In this document: positions 19,487 through 29,019 of the stretch, in pieces
Numbering within the stretch: position 1 is the stretch's first letter
Layout: every line of letters starts with the position of its first letter
NCBI GenBank assembly: GCA_017471925.1
Contig: JAFURM010000059.1
Span: forward strand, 18,178-82,177
Direction: 5' to 3'
From: Bacteroides sp.
GTDB lineage: Bacteria; Bacteroidota; Bacteroidia; Bacteroidales; Bacteroidaceae
DNA length: 64,000 nucleotides
Notes under the pieces: generated by a model
Told to the model about the DNA's origin: nothing
What the model saw: only the letters and a program-made list of their open reading frames with translations
The model's database searches: none
Made by a program: the position numbers and the translations under genes

Positions 19487-20347
19487 ATGAAAAAATCATT
19501 GTTTGCCGTTGCTCTGCTCATGTTGTTATTGGCGTGCAATGGCAGGAAGAACGAAACGGTTTCTTCAGAACCGCAGGCAGAAGCGACAGACACCTTACTA
19601 CTGTATGGTGGTGAGGACACGCTCTCACTGTTGGAGCGGTTGGTGGAGGAACCGAAGTATGAGGTGGCGAATGAACTGTTCGACGACTTCATCTTCAATT
19701 ATGCCGGTGATGAAGAGTTACAGCGCGAGCGCACAGTGTTCCCTTTACCTTATTATAATATAGACAAGCCCACCAAGATTGAAGCCGGAGCATGGAAGCA
19801 TGACTATCTCTTCACGAAGCAGAACTACTATACCCTTCTGTTCGATGACGAGAAGGAGATGGACCTCGTGGGAGATACGGCCCAAACCTCTGTACAGGTG
19901 GAGTGGATTTACCTGAACAGCCATCAGGTGAAGCGTTACTACTTTGAGCGCATCAAGGGGAAATGGATGCTGGAGGCCATCAACCTGCGCTACATAGAGA
20001 AGAACGACAAAGACGAGAACTTCGTGCAGTTCTACACCCGCTTTGTGACCGACAGCCTGTATCAGAGCACCCACATTGCCAATCCTCTGGAGTTTGTCAC
20101 TATTGACCCTGATGACGAGTTTACCATCCTGGAGACAACGCTCGACCTGAACCAATGGTATGCCTTCAGACCCACTCTGCCTACCGACAAACTCTCCAAC
20201 ATCAGCTATGGCCAAAAGAATGAAGACCTCTCTACTTCCAAGATTCTGAAAGTGAACGGCATAGGTAACGGCTATGCCAACGTGTTCTATTTCCGCAAGG
20301 AAGCCGGAGAATGGAAACTGTGCAAGTATGAAGACACCAGTATATAG
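19487..20347 (+). CDS. DUF4348 family lipoprotein
   Basis: The 286-residue protein has a lipoprotein signal [17 protein letters not shown] with the cysteine at residue 17. A polar linker follows, then a mixed alpha/beta domain that is rich in aromatic and acidic residues ([38 protein letters not shown]). This matches DUF4348, a Bacteroidetes family of unknown function. There is no enzyme motif. It starts 16 bp after the threonine dehydrogenase gene and 16 bp before murB, so the three genes plus the MBL gene are probably one transcript. It is likely to sit in the periplasm. Confidence 0.8.
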   Translation: MKKSLFAVALLMLLLACNGRKNETVSSEPQAEATDTLLLYGGEDTLSLLERLVEEPKYEVANELFDDFIFNYAGDEELQRERTVFPLPYYNIDKPTKIEAGAWKHDYLFTKQNYYTLLFDDEKEMDLVGDTAQTSVQVEWIYLNSHQVKRYYFERIKGKWMLEAINLRYIEKNDKDENFVQFYTRFVTDSLYQSTHIANPLEFVTIDPDDEFTILETTLDLNQWYAFRPTLPTDKLSNISYGQKNEDLSTSKILKVNGIGNGYANVFYFRKEAGEWKLCKYEDTSI

Positions 20348-20363
20348 CCCAGACAGAACCATC

Positions 20364-21347
20364 ATGAAAAGAATTCCCAATACATTCGGCATTGAAGCCC
20401 GGGCCATGCACTACCTGGAGTATGCCTCGGAAGAGGAACTGAAAGAACTGATTGCTTCCGGAAAGATAGTTCCGCCCTATCTGCATGTAGGGACCGGCAG
20501 CAACCTGCTCTTTACCGCTGACTATCCGGGCACCATCCTCCATTCACGTATAACGGGCATAACGGTGATCGCTGAAGACGAACAAACGGTCACGTTGCGT
20601 GTGGGAGCCGGAATCACGTGGGATGACTTTGTACTCCATTGTGTGAAGCTGGGGTGGTATGGAGCCGAAAATCTCTCCCTGATTCCCGGTGAGGTGGGAG
20701 CTGCGGCAGTGCAGAATATCGGTGCTTACGGTGTGGAAGCCAAGGACCTGATTGTTGCCGTGGAGACCGTGAACATTCATGGTCAGCAACGGACCTATGT
20801 GACGGATGAGTGCCGGTATGCCTATCGCGAAAGCCTCTTCAAGCAGCCGGAGATGAAATCCCTCTTTGTGACCCGTGTCAATTTCCGCCTGAGCAAGCAA
20901 CCTTGCTATAAACTGGATTACGGTACCATCCGACAGGAGCTGGAACGCTTTGCCGAGGTCAATCTGAAAAACGTGCGCGAAGCCATCATCCGCATCCGTG
21001 AAAGCAAACTGCCCGACCCCAAGGTGACGGGTAATGCCGGAAGCTTTTTCATGAATCCCATCGTACCCCGCCGACAGCTTGAACGCTTGCAGGAACGTTA
21101 TCCCTCCATGCCCTATTATGAGGTGGATGCCGACCGTGTGAAGATACCGGCCGGATGGATGATTGACCGTTGCGGATGGAAGGGCAAGGCATTGGGCAGG
21201 GCTGCTGTCCATGACAAGCAGGCACTTGTGCTCGTGAACAGGGGCGGGGCTACCGCTGCCGACATCATAGCCTTGTCGGATGCCATCAGGGCCTCGGTCA
21301 AGGCCGAGTTTGGCATAGCCATTTATCCGGAGGTCAATTTTATTTAA
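20364..21347 (+). CDS. murB: UDP-N-acetylmuramate dehydrogenase (MurB)
   Basis: The protein is 327 residues from the ATG at 20364. In-frame starts further upstream would overlap the preceding gene by up to 74 bp. FAD-binding features are [17 protein letters not shown] and [20 protein letters not shown]. The YAYRESLFK loop is typical of type I MurB. The catalytic serine is in [10 protein letters not shown] and the C-terminal glutamate in YPEVNFI. It reduces enolpyruvyl-UDP-GlcNAc to UDP-MurNAc with NADPH for peptidoglycan synthesis. The stop codon overlaps an in-frame start of the next gene (TAATG). Confidence 0.96.
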   Translation: MKRIPNTFGIEARAMHYLEYASEEELKELIASGKIVPPYLHVGTGSNLLFTADYPGTILHSRITGITVIAEDEQTVTLRVGAGITWDDFVLHCVKLGWYGAENLSLIPGEVGAAAVQNIGAYGVEAKDLIVAVETVNIHGQQRTYVTDECRYAYRESLFKQPEMKSLFVTRVNFRLSKQPCYKLDYGTIRQELERFAEVNLKNVREAIIRIRESKLPDPKVTGNAGSFFMNPIVPRRQLERLQERYPSMPYYEVDADRVKIPAGWMIDRCGWKGKALGRAAVHDKQALVLVNRGGATAADIIALSDAIRASVKAEFGIAIYPEVNFI

Positions 21348-21364
21348 TGACTTTACGACGTGTT

Positions 21365-22126
21365 ATGGAACTGAGAATTTTAGGAAGCGGAACCTCTACC
21401 GGAGTACCTGAAATAGGCTGTAACTGTCCGGTCTGCACCTCTGACGACCCGCGAGACAATCGCCGACGTGCCTCTGCTCTGATTCATGCGGATGATGGCT
21501 CTACGATACTGATAGACTGCGGACCCGACTTTCGGGAGCAGATGTTGCAGGCAAAGTGGTTTGGCAAGATTGACGGTGTGCTCATCAGTCACATCCATTA
21601 TGACCATGTCGGTGGGCTGGATGACTTGCGTCCTTTCTGCCGTTGGGGAGAGGTGTCGGTCTATGCCGAAGAGTATACGGCCGAACATCTGCGCACCTAT
21701 ATGCCCTATTGCTTTGCTGAGCACAAGTATCCGGGAGTACCCAAAATCGCCTTGCAGGAAATAAAGGCAGGCACTCCTTTCTTCATCAATCACACCGAGG
21801 TGCTTCCCCTGAGGGTGATGCATGGCAAGCTGCCCATTTTGGGCTACCGTATCGGGAGGCGAATGGCCTACATCACAGATATGCTGACCATGCCTGAAGA
21901 GTCCTATGCCCAACTGGAGGGGCTGGACATCTTGGTGATGAATGCTTTGAGGGTGGAGCCCCACATGTCCCATCAAAGTATTGCCGAAGCATTGCGGGCT
22001 GCCGGAAGAATCGGAGCCAAGGAGACCTATTTCATCCACATGAGCCATCATGCCGGATTGCATGCGGAGATAGAAGCCAAACTCCCTCCACACGTCCATT
22101 TCGCTTATGACGGGTTGATGCTTTGA
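21365..22126 (+). CDS. MBL-fold metallo-hydrolase (PhnP/lipoate-biosynthesis-like phosphodiesterase group)
   Basis: The protein is 253 residues from the ATG at 21365. The ATG at 21347, coupled to the murB stop, would add six residues. It carries two early cysteines in CNCPVC, the metal motif SHIHYDHVGGLDDLRPF, and later metal ligands in TDML and HMSHHAGLH. The overall order resembles PhnP-type cyclic phosphodiesterases. It probably hydrolyses a small phosphodiester; the substrate is not deducible. No phosphonate genes are nearby, so PhnP function itself is not implied. Confidence 0.85.
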   Translation: MELRILGSGTSTGVPEIGCNCPVCTSDDPRDNRRRASALIHADDGSTILIDCGPDFREQMLQAKWFGKIDGVLISHIHYDHVGGLDDLRPFCRWGEVSVYAEEYTAEHLRTYMPYCFAEHKYPGVPKIALQEIKAGTPFFINHTEVLPLRVMHGKLPILGYRIGRRMAYITDMLTMPEESYAQLEGLDILVMNALRVEPHMSHQSIAEALRAAGRIGAKETYFIHMSHHAGLHAEIEAKLPPHVHFAYDGLML

Positions 22127-22144
22127 AACATTTATTGCCTTTTG

Positions 22145-22176
22145 TTTGGTTTTATTAGTAGAAAGATTTATTTTTG
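22145..22176 (+). promoter_or_regulatory. promoter of the DUF3352-like gene
   Basis: TTTG (22145-22148) and TATTTTTG (22169-22176) are separated by exactly 20 bp. This near-consensus promoter lies 23 bp before the ATG. Confidence 0.72.
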
Positions 22177-22199
22177 CCCAAAAATGAACGTAGCATGCT

Positions 22200-23783
22200 A
22201 TGAAGCCTCCAGTTATAACACGAGTGACAGTGATTCTATCCGTAATAATCTTGTTTACGGTGGGGGCGGTGTATTCCTTCTTTCAGTTGAATACGGCAGA
22301 GAAAAAGAGCACGTTCAACCTCTATTCCTTGGTTCCTGAAGATGCGACGGCCGTGGTGGAGACCGGACACATGGCCGACTTGGTGAAAGAAATCGAAGCC
22401 TTGCCTTGCAGCAAGGACAATCACTTCCTCTATATTTCCGACTTGTTTGTCTATCTGAAGAGCTATCTTCTGGAGCTTGTGGACGACACGCCTCACGGCT
22501 TGAGCACGGAGATGAACAAAATGTTGCTGAGCTTTCATGAACCGGACTCTCCACTGAATCAGGTGCTGTATTGCACGTTGGGTGAAGGGGACCATGAACT
22601 GGTGGAGTCCTTTGTGCGCAAGTATGCGGGTGGAGAGTTTTCGCCCAGGACGTTGAAGTATGCCGGTGAGGAAATCCGCATCTATCCGATGGAGCAGGGA
22701 CGTTTCCTGGCCGCCTATTTCACTTCCGACTTTCTGGTGCTAAGCTTTCAGATGCACCTGATAGAGCGCGTGATTGATGCTCTGTCCGACAAGAAGTCAC
22801 TGTTGGAGCAGGAGGCTTTCCGGGCCATTTATGACGGTAGCCGCAAGCATGTCTCCGCAACGGTCTATGTGCGGATGCGCGATGTGGAGATGGGAAAGGA
22901 GAGTGACACCATCAATTCCCAGGCGCGGCTGGGTAACTGGGTGGAGTTCGACTTGAAGTTGGACGAGAGGGCCATTTATTGTTCGGGCATAACCCACGAT
23001 ACCGATACCACGCAGAATTTCTTCAATGCCTTGCGCAAGCAAGAACCCATCAGTGTCTTTGCCGGTCATTGCCTGCCTTCGTCCACCTTCTTCTATAATT
23101 CATTGGCCATATCAGATCGTGAGGCCATCTTCGGATTCATGGCACAGCAAGCCTATCATGCCTTGCCAGGCTTGTCGGACAGTGTCAGAGAGCGCGATGA
23201 GGCTTGCCTGACTTTCCTGGACGAACATGCCGCCGGCCACGCCATGACCTGCTTCTTCCAACCAGAAGAGAAAGACACGCTTTCGCCCTGTGTCGTGCTG
23301 TGTGTGCCGCTGAAGGACGAGTGGGCGGCCGAGAAGCAGTTGCAGGCCTACCTGTCGGAGTATTATCCGCAAGATTGGGCAGGCCGGAGATACGTGCTGC
23401 CCTACAACACCTTGCTGGCCCAGATGACGGGAGTTGTCAAACGGGCGGCTCACACGTATGTGGCCTTTTATCAAGGTATGTTGCTGCTTGCCCCTGATAT
23501 CGAAAGCCTGACCGCCTATATCCATGCGTTGGATGCTGGGGATGTCCTGGATGGTCGGCCGTTGTATGAAGAGACCGTCAGCGGCCTCTCCTCCTATTAC
23601 AATTTTATGATGAGTATAGAGATGGAGAAGATGTTGCATCAGTCCGAGGAGTATGTGCGCCTGGTGCCCAAATACTTCTTCCGCCATGCCAAGTTCTTCC
23701 GTCACTTCCTTATCTCCATGCAGTTCACCTGCACCGATGGTGTGGTTTATCCCAACATTGTTCTGCTTTATAATGGAGAGTGA
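22200..23783 (+). CDS. membrane-anchored protein of unknown function (DUF3352-like)
   Basis: The 527-residue protein has one N-terminal membrane segment (residues of about 8-30) and a long extracytoplasmic domain. The domain begins FNLYSLVPEDATAVVETG, reminiscent of DUF3352, where proteins start with a statement of residues similar to VPADT-ALV. Repeated alpha/beta units follow (for example LVLSFQMHLIERVIDALSD and LLAPDIESLTAYIHALD), suggesting two or more related lobes. There is no enzyme motif. It has its own promoter. Its 3' end is 4 bp from the converging GNAT gene. It is conserved in the phylum by appearance only. Confidence 0.6.
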   Translation: MKPPVITRVTVILSVIILFTVGAVYSFFQLNTAEKKSTFNLYSLVPEDATAVVETGHMADLVKEIEALPCSKDNHFLYISDLFVYLKSYLLELVDDTPHGLSTEMNKMLLSFHEPDSPLNQVLYCTLGEGDHELVESFVRKYAGGEFSPRTLKYAGEEIRIYPMEQGRFLAAYFTSDFLVLSFQMHLIERVIDALSDKKSLLEQEAFRAIYDGSRKHVSATVYVRMRDVEMGKESDTINSQARLGNWVEFDLKLDERAIYCSGITHDTDTTQNFFNALRKQEPISVFAGHCLPSSTFFYNSLAISDREAIFGFMAQQAYHALPGLSDSVRERDEACLTFLDEHAAGHAMTCFFQPEEKDTLSPCVVLCVPLKDEWAAEKQLQAYLSEYYPQDWAGRRYVLPYNTLLAQMTGVVKRAAHTYVAFYQGMLLLAPDIESLTAYIHALDAGDVLDGRPLYEETVSGLSSYYNFMMSIEMEKMLHQSEEYVRLVPKYFFRHAKFFRHFLISMQFTCTDGVVYPNIVLLYNGE

Positions 23784-23787
23784 TTCC

Positions 23788-24282
23788 TTATAGTTCCATT
23801 CCCATAATGTAGTCGTTCATGAAGAAGCCGTTCCCGATGGGGAAGTCTCCTTCACGGAGGATGGTCATGCCCATGCGTTGATAGAAGTGGAGGGCTTTGT
23901 TGTGGCGGTTGACGTTCAATTCCATCCGGCAGGGTGCGGGATGGAGACGCTTGATGTGGGCCACGGCTTCGCGGAAGAGGAAACTGCCGCAATGCTTGCC
24001 TTGCACCTGTGGCAGGACATAGATTTTCTGCAGGTGGAAGAGGTGAGCCCCCTGCTGCTCTATGGAGGCATAGCCCACGGGGATGGAGCCGTCATAGGCC
24101 AGGAGATAGGTGTGTCCCTCGGCCATCTGTCTGGCGATGTTCTCCGGGGCATACATCCATTCCATCATGTAGGCCGTCTGTTCAGGTGTAAGTATGTCGC
24201 GGTAGGTGGTGGGAAATGCTTCTGTGGCCAACTGCTGAATCAGGGCGCAGTCTGTAGGCTCTGCTTGACGTAAGGTGTACAT
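23788..24282 (-). CDS. GNAT family N-acetyltransferase
   Basis: The protein is 164 residues from the ATG at 24280-24282. An open frame 25 codons longer lacks family similarity in that part. The fold begins MYTLRQAEPTDCALIQQLA. The acetyl-CoA motif is in KIYVLPQVQGKHCGSFLF (Q-x-x-G-x-G/A region with a C in one position), followed by ELNVNRHNKALHFYQRMGM. It transfers an acetyl group to an unknown amine. It closely resembles the RimI-like or spermidine/spermine-type small GNATs found singly in Bacteroides. It is a single gene converging on the DUF3352-like gene. Confidence 0.88.
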   Translation of the reverse strand: MYTLRQAEPTDCALIQQLATEAFPTTYRDILTPEQTAYMMEWMYAPENIARQMAEGHTYLLAYDGSIPVGYASIEQQGAHLFHLQKIYVLPQVQGKHCGSFLFREAVAHIKRLHPAPCRMELNVNRHNKALHFYQRMGMTILREGDFPIGNGFFMNDYIMGMEL

Positions 24283-24433
24283 AGGATGGGGGAAGATAAA
24301 ACAGGCACGGGTACACGAAATTTCGCATTTTTTTCCGTTTAAGCATTTTATGTCCAATTGCGAACTTCCGTGTAATCCGTGCCTAAGAGGTCAATGAATA
24401 ATTTCAAGAACTGCTTCTTATGACATCATCCCT

Positions 24434-26443
24434 TTATTTCACTCGTTTCAGCACCACGGCCGTGCGGGCGGGGATGTAGAGCTTCAGCCACTCTTTCTTC
24501 TCCTTTTTATAGAGCGGGTCGGGCATGGTGAAGTGCTTGATGGTGTCGTCGGTCAGGCCGTTGCCGCCAAAGTCCGGAGAGTCGGTGTTCAGCACCACTT
24601 CATAGGCACCCGGTGGAACGAGGAGGCCGTAGTCCGTGAAGGATTGGCAGGGGTTGAAGTTGAAGACGAAGAGCAGGTCTTTCCTCATGTAGGCCAACAC
24701 CTGGTCGCCATCGTTGTGCCATATCTCCTGTACGGGAGTGCCGACGAACTTTCTGGTCTCTTTCATCACCTGCAACATGGCAGCGTCGAAGTCGCCCAGA
24801 TAGTGGAAGTTCAGGTTCTTGTTGTCCAGCAGGTTCCATTGGCGGCGGGCATATTTGTGGGACCATCCATTACCTTCGCGCGGGAAGTCTATCCATTCGG
24901 GATGCCCGAACTCGTTGCCCATGAAGTTCAGATAGCCACCGTTGATGGTGGTAGCCGTGAGCAGGCGTATCATCTTGTGGAGTGCTATGCCGCGATGCAC
25001 GGTGTAGTTCTCGTCGCCTTTCTGGAAGTGCCAGTACATGTCGGCGTCAATGAGGCGGAAAATGATGGTCTTGTCGCCCACCAATGCCTGGTCGTGGCTT
25101 TCGGCATAGGAGATGGTCTTTTCGTCCTTGCGTCGGTTGGTCACTTCCCAGAAGAGGCTGGAGGGTTTCCAGTCTTCGTCTATCTTCTCCTTGATGGTCT
25201 TTATCCAATAGTCGGGAATGTTCATGGCCATGCGGTAGTCAAAGCCATATCCGCCGTCTTCAAACTTGGCGGCCAGTCCGGGCATGCCCGACACCTCTTC
25301 GGCTATGGTAATGGCACGTGGGTTCACCTCGTGGATGAGTCGGTTGGCCAGGGTGAGGTAGCAGATGGCGTTATCGTCCTGATGGCCGTTGAAGTAGTCG
25401 GCATAGTTGCAGAAGGCTTCACCGAGTCCGTGGCTGTAGTAGAGCATGGAGGTGACGCCGTCGAAGCGGAAACCGTCGAAGTGGAACTCTTCCATCCAGT
25501 ACTTACAGTTGGAGAGCAGGAAGTGGATGACCTCGTTCTTGCCATAGTCGAAGCAGAGGGAGTCCCATGCCGGATGTTCGCGTCGTCCGCCGCTGTAGAA
25601 GTACTGGCAGGGGTCTCCGGCAAAATTGCCGAGTCCCTCCACTTCGTTCTTCACGGCGTGGGAGTGTACGATGTCCATGATGACGGCAATGCCCATCTGG
25701 TGGGCTGTGTCAATGAGTCGTTTCAGCTCTTCGGGTGTGCCGAAGCGTGAAGAGGCGGCAAAGAAACTGGACACGTGGTAGCCGAAGGAACCATAGTAGG
25801 GGTGTTCCTGTATGGCCATGATTTGAATGCAGTTGTATCCGGCCTTGGCGATGCGCGGCAGTATCAGTTCACGGAACTCGTTGTAGCTGCCCACCTTCTC
25901 CTCCTGCTGGGCCATGCCGATGTGGCATTCATAGATAAGCAAAGGGTCGGTATGGGGCTTGAAGCTTTTCTTCTTCCACTTGTAGGAAGTTTCGGGTGCC
26001 CACACCTGTGCACTGAAGATTTTGGTTGCCTCGTCCTGCACCACTCGGGTTGCCCATGCCGGTATGCGTTCTCCTTCACCGCCTTCCCAGTACACCTTCA
26101 GCTTGTAGAGGTCACCATGCTTCATGGCATTGGCCGGGAGTTTCAGTTCCCAGTTGCCGTTGCTCTTCTTCTTCAGGCTGTATTTCTTGTTCTCTTTCCA
26201 GCCGTTGAAGTCGCCGATAAGGTAGATTTCGGTAGCATGGGGTGCCCACTCGCGGAAGGTCCATCCGTCGTCTGTGGCATGCAGTCCGAAGTAGAGGTAG
26301 CCCGAGGCAAAGTCAGAGAGTGTCTTCTTTCCTTTCCCTGTCAGTTCGGCCTCCTTCTCCAGGGCGTGCCGGTGACGTCCCTCGATGGCCGGTGCATAAG
26401 GTTCCAGCCAAGGGTCGTTCTTCACTAAGTTCAATGTGTCCAT
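24434..26443 (-). CDS. glgB: 1,4-alpha-glucan branching enzyme (GH13)
   Basis: The 669-residue protein has an N-terminal CBM48 (WTFREWAPHATEIYLIGDFNGW). The GH13 barrel follows with DIVHSHAVKN, GFRFDGVTSM (nucleophile Asp), ITIAEEVSGMPG (acid/base Glu) and YAESHDQALVGDK. Its length and sequence follow the eukaryote-like branching enzyme subfamily rather than the longer E. coli GlgB (family knowledge). It makes alpha-1,6 branches in glycogen in the cytosol. There is no signal peptide. It follows the YhcH-like gene by 19 bp, so they are likely cotranscribed. A second GH13 gene lies further upstream on the same strand. Confidence 0.94.
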   Translation of the reverse strand: MDTLNLVKNDPWLEPYAPAIEGRHRHALEKEAELTGKGKKTLSDFASGYLYFGLHATDDGWTFREWAPHATEIYLIGDFNGWKENKKYSLKKKSNGNWELKLPANAMKHGDLYKLKVYWEGGEGERIPAWATRVVQDEATKIFSAQVWAPETSYKWKKKSFKPHTDPLLIYECHIGMAQQEEKVGSYNEFRELILPRIAKAGYNCIQIMAIQEHPYYGSFGYHVSSFFAASSRFGTPEELKRLIDTAHQMGIAVIMDIVHSHAVKNEVEGLGNFAGDPCQYFYSGGRREHPAWDSLCFDYGKNEVIHFLLSNCKYWMEEFHFDGFRFDGVTSMLYYSHGLGEAFCNYADYFNGHQDDNAICYLTLANRLIHEVNPRAITIAEEVSGMPGLAAKFEDGGYGFDYRMAMNIPDYWIKTIKEKIDEDWKPSSLFWEVTNRRKDEKTISYAESHDQALVGDKTIIFRLIDADMYWHFQKGDENYTVHRGIALHKMIRLLTATTINGGYLNFMGNEFGHPEWIDFPREGNGWSHKYARRQWNLLDNKNLNFHYLGDFDAAMLQVMKETRKFVGTPVQEIWHNDGDQVLAYMRKDLLFVFNFNPCQSFTDYGLLVPPGAYEVVLNTDSPDFGGNGLTDDTIKHFTMPDPLYKKEKKEWLKLYIPARTAVVLKRVK

Positions 26444-26462
26444 AAGAGTTGTAGGTTGTCGT

Positions 26463-26909
26463 TTACGCTTTCACTTTGATGATGATTTTCTTCACACCGT
26501 CGGGGGTGATGCCCGGTGCGTGTCCGTCCTGGGGGAAGAATATGGCAAACATGCCGGGCTTCACTTCGATGTAGCTTTCGGCCGGTCCTTCGAAGAAAGT
26601 GATGTCCTTTTCGGCATTGTAGGGAGCGTCGGCGGGTTGGCAGTCGGCTGCGGCCGTATAGCCCATAATTTCCACGCCGCTCAGCGGAATCTGTATGTCA
26701 ATGAAGTCGCGGTGTGTCTCTAACCGTGCCTCTTCCTTCGTCTTGGGGCGTGCCTGGGCTACGTTCACCAGCAACTCTTTGCCCTTCAGTTCGGTCTTGC
26801 CCACTTCCAGGGCATTCAGGTCATTCGATTTCAAGAATGCTACGGCTTCTGCGAACAAGGGGTTCAACGATGCATACTTCTCAATGTTTTCCAATCTATC
26901 TATTACCAT
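26463..26909 (-). CDS. YhcH/YjgK/YiaL family protein (cupin-like sugar anomerase)
   Basis: The 148-residue protein begins MVIDRLENIEKYASLNPLF and carries ETHRDFIDIQIPLSGVE and FAIFFPQDGHAPGI, the conserved metal-site histidine and glutamate region of the YhcH/EbgC family (DUF386). Characterised relatives act as N-acetylneuraminate anomerase or as a beta-galactosidase accessory (family knowledge). Here the neighbour is a glycogen branching enzyme, so the substrate may be another free sugar. It is the first gene of a two-gene unit with a TACATTTG -7 box 61 bp upstream. Confidence 0.88.
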   Translation of the reverse strand: MVIDRLENIEKYASLNPLFAEAVAFLKSNDLNALEVGKTELKGKELLVNVAQARPKTKEEARLETHRDFIDIQIPLSGVEIMGYTAAADCQPADAPYNAEKDITFFEGPAESYIEVKPGMFAIFFPQDGHAPGITPDGVKKIIIKVKA

Positions 26910-26970
26910 AATATAAAGATATTTAGTTAGTTATTACGATGATTCCTGTCTCGGTTCCTTGTTTTCCAAG

Positions 26971-26978
26971 CAAATGTA
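26971..26978 (-). promoter_or_regulatory. -7 box for the yhcH-glgB unit
   Basis: The minus strand reads TACATTTG, matching TAnnTTTG, 61 bp before the YhcH start codon. Confidence 0.5.
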
Positions 26979-27012
26979 TGAAATATATTCTGAACACCCA
27001 TCATAAACGACC

Positions 27013-27044
27013 GAAAAAAAGAGGTGTCAACGCCATGACACCTC
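27013..27044 (-). terminator. terminator downstream of the GH13 gene
   Basis: On the minus strand GAGGTGTCA and TGACACCTC form a perfect 9-bp stem with a 6-nt loop, followed by TTTTTTTC. It is about 160 bp after the GH13 stop. The stretch in between (27051-27202) shows no gene. Confidence 0.8.
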
Positions 27045-27202
27045 TTCTTTGGGCTTGATGTATCTACTTTCACAAGCGGGTACGTCCTGAAATTAATCTT
27101 ATATCTAATACTATGAAAAACACATGTAGATTAACAAGACGTGCAGCCCTTTTGTTTGTGAAAGTGTGTCAAAGTTCCATTTATATTTTGACCTGCTCCG
27201 GC

Positions 27203-28897
27203 CTACAGGCGTATCTTCAGCATCTTTCCGCTGTAGCCCTCCACGGAAACGTTGGTAGCTTTGTGGGGCAGCAGGCTGAGCGTCTCCTCCTTGCCGCTGA
27301 GCAGGTCGGTGGCCTTGCAGAATTCTATCTGTGGCATCTGCAGGTAGCCGAAGGCGTGTTCGGGCAGGTTGATGGCGATGTCTGCGGTCATGTGGTCGAA
27401 GTTGGTCACGATGAGTATCAGCTCGTTCTCGTGCTTGCGCAGGAAGGCGTACTGCTTGTGCTCGTTGAAGCGCCATCCGTTCTGGTTGGCATACATGAGG
27501 TCGAAGAAGAGTCCCTGTGAGATGGCTTTCTCCTCGTTGCAGAGGTTCAGGATGCGGCGATAGGTGGCTTGCATGCGCTGTTCGTCATCGGTCAGCAGTT
27601 TGCCATCGAACTTGCCTCCGTTCCGCCAGCGGCGTATGGTGTCCACGCTCCAGTAGTCGAAGATGGTGGTACGTCCGTCGCGTCCGCTGAAGCCCTCGCT
27701 GTCCATGCCCAGTTCGCCGAACTCCTGTCCGAAGTAAATCATCATGGGGTTGGTGTTCAGGCAGGCCGACACGATGAGTCCGGGTATGGCTTTGCGGGGA
27801 TTGCCTGCAAAGAAGTCCGAGGCTATGCGCTGTTCGTCGTGGTTTTCCAGAAAGTTGAGCATGCGCTGCTCAATGCCTCCCAATGCCTGCCAGGCGCGGG
27901 TGATGGCCGTGGCCGACTCATAGCCGCACACCACGGCACGCAGGGTGTCATAAAGCCCTACTTTGTCATAGAGGTAGTCGAACTTGCCCTTGAACAGGTA
28001 GTTGCGGTATTCGGCCGGATTGTAGACCTCGGCGATGAACAGCAGGTCGGGATAGTGGGCTTTCACCTGGGGAATGGCCCATTCCCAGAACTCCACGGGC
28101 ACCATCTCGGCCATGTCACAGCGGAAGGCATCCACCTGCTTGCCGGCCCAGAACAGCAGGATGTCCAGCATCTTGTGCCAGGTGTCGGGGATGGGGGTGA
28201 AGTGGGCCGTCCCACCGTTGGGATAGTCCACGCCATAGTTCAGCTTCACGGTCTCATACCAGTCGTTGATGTTGGGATAGGCGTCGAAGCGGTTGTTGCC
28301 GGTAGCCTTGGCCGGAAACTCCCTGTAGGCTTCGGGTGCGGCACCTTTCATGTCGAACTGTCCGTGCAGGTCACTTCCCGGAATGTAGTAGAAGTTGTTG
28401 TAGGGGCTGAAAGCCTGTGTGGGGTCATCGTTTCCGCCCAGCTGGGTGGTGCCGTCGGGTTGTGAGTCCGAGTGATATTGGCGGGCCACATGGTTGGGGA
28501 TAAAGTCCATGATGACCTTCAGCCCGCAACGGTGGGTGCGCTGCACCAGGTTCTCGAATTCCTTCATGCGTCCGGGCACGTCCTTGGCTATGTCGGGGTC
28601 AATGTCATAGTAGTCCTTTATGGCATAGGGCGAGCCGGCCTTGCCTTTCACGATGGCCGGATGGTCGGGGCGTATGTCGTAGCGTCGATAGTCGGTCTGC
28701 GTGGCATGCTCGATGAGGCCCGTATACCAGATGTGTGTGGCTCCCAGTGCCTTTATTTCATTCAGAGCCTTGACGGTGAAGTCGGCCATCTTGCCGCAGC
28801 CGTTTTCGCTGTAGCTTCCGTTGGCAATGCAACGACTGTTGTTGTTACCGAAAAGGCGTACCAATACTTGGTAAATAATCATCTTGTTGTTGTCCAT
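27203..28897 (-). CDS. GH13 alpha-amylase family protein, cytoplasmic
   Basis: The 564-residue protein begins MIIYQVLVRLFGN within the first 20 residues and has no signal peptide. GH13 motifs are VIMDFIPNHVARQYH, DAFRCDMAEMVP (nucleophile Asp), LFIAEVYNPAEY (acid/base Glu) and NFLENHDEQRIASDFF. The C-terminal beta domain ends GYSGKMLKIRL. It should hydrolyse or rearrange alpha-glucans; exact specificity cannot be called. With the branching enzyme just downstream it fits internal glycogen or maltodextrin metabolism. It is a separate transcript, with a TACTTTTG -7 box upstream and a terminator between it and the YhcH gene. Confidence 0.92.
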   Translation of the reverse strand: MDNNKMIIYQVLVRLFGNNNSRCIANGSYSENGCGKMADFTVKALNEIKALGATHIWYTGLIEHATQTDYRRYDIRPDHPAIVKGKAGSPYAIKDYYDIDPDIAKDVPGRMKEFENLVQRTHRCGLKVIMDFIPNHVARQYHSDSQPDGTTQLGGNDDPTQAFSPYNNFYYIPGSDLHGQFDMKGAAPEAYREFPAKATGNNRFDAYPNINDWYETVKLNYGVDYPNGGTAHFTPIPDTWHKMLDILLFWAGKQVDAFRCDMAEMVPVEFWEWAIPQVKAHYPDLLFIAEVYNPAEYRNYLFKGKFDYLYDKVGLYDTLRAVVCGYESATAITRAWQALGGIEQRMLNFLENHDEQRIASDFFAGNPRKAIPGLIVSACLNTNPMMIYFGQEFGELGMDSEGFSGRDGRTTIFDYWSVDTIRRWRNGGKFDGKLLTDDEQRMQATYRRILNLCNEEKAISQGLFFDLMYANQNGWRFNEHKQYAFLRKHENELILIVTNFDHMTADIAINLPEHAFGYLQMPQIEFCKATDLLSGKEETLSLLPHKATNVSVEGYSGKMLKIRL

Positions 28898-28923
28898 AAC
28901 TTGACGGGTTGTAAAATTCGCAG

Positions 28924-28931
28924 CAAAAGTA
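28924..28931 (-). promoter_or_regulatory. -7 box for the GH13 gene
   Basis: The minus strand reads TACTTTTG, 26 bp before the start codon. It lies in a 122-bp divergent region shared with the HhH protein gene. Confidence 0.6.
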
Positions 28932-28988
28932 GCAGATAAAAATCAAATAATAGGCTACATGATGCTAAAAAGTTAATGATATATCCGC

Positions 28989-28996
28989 TATCTTTG
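28989..28996 (+). promoter_or_regulatory. -7 box for the HhH outer-membrane protein gene
   Basis: TATCTTTG matches TAnnTTTG, 23 bp before the ATG. No clear -33 box lies at the usual spacing. Confidence 0.55.
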
Positions 28997-29019
28997 TCGG
29001 AAAATAACATTGTGCCCTG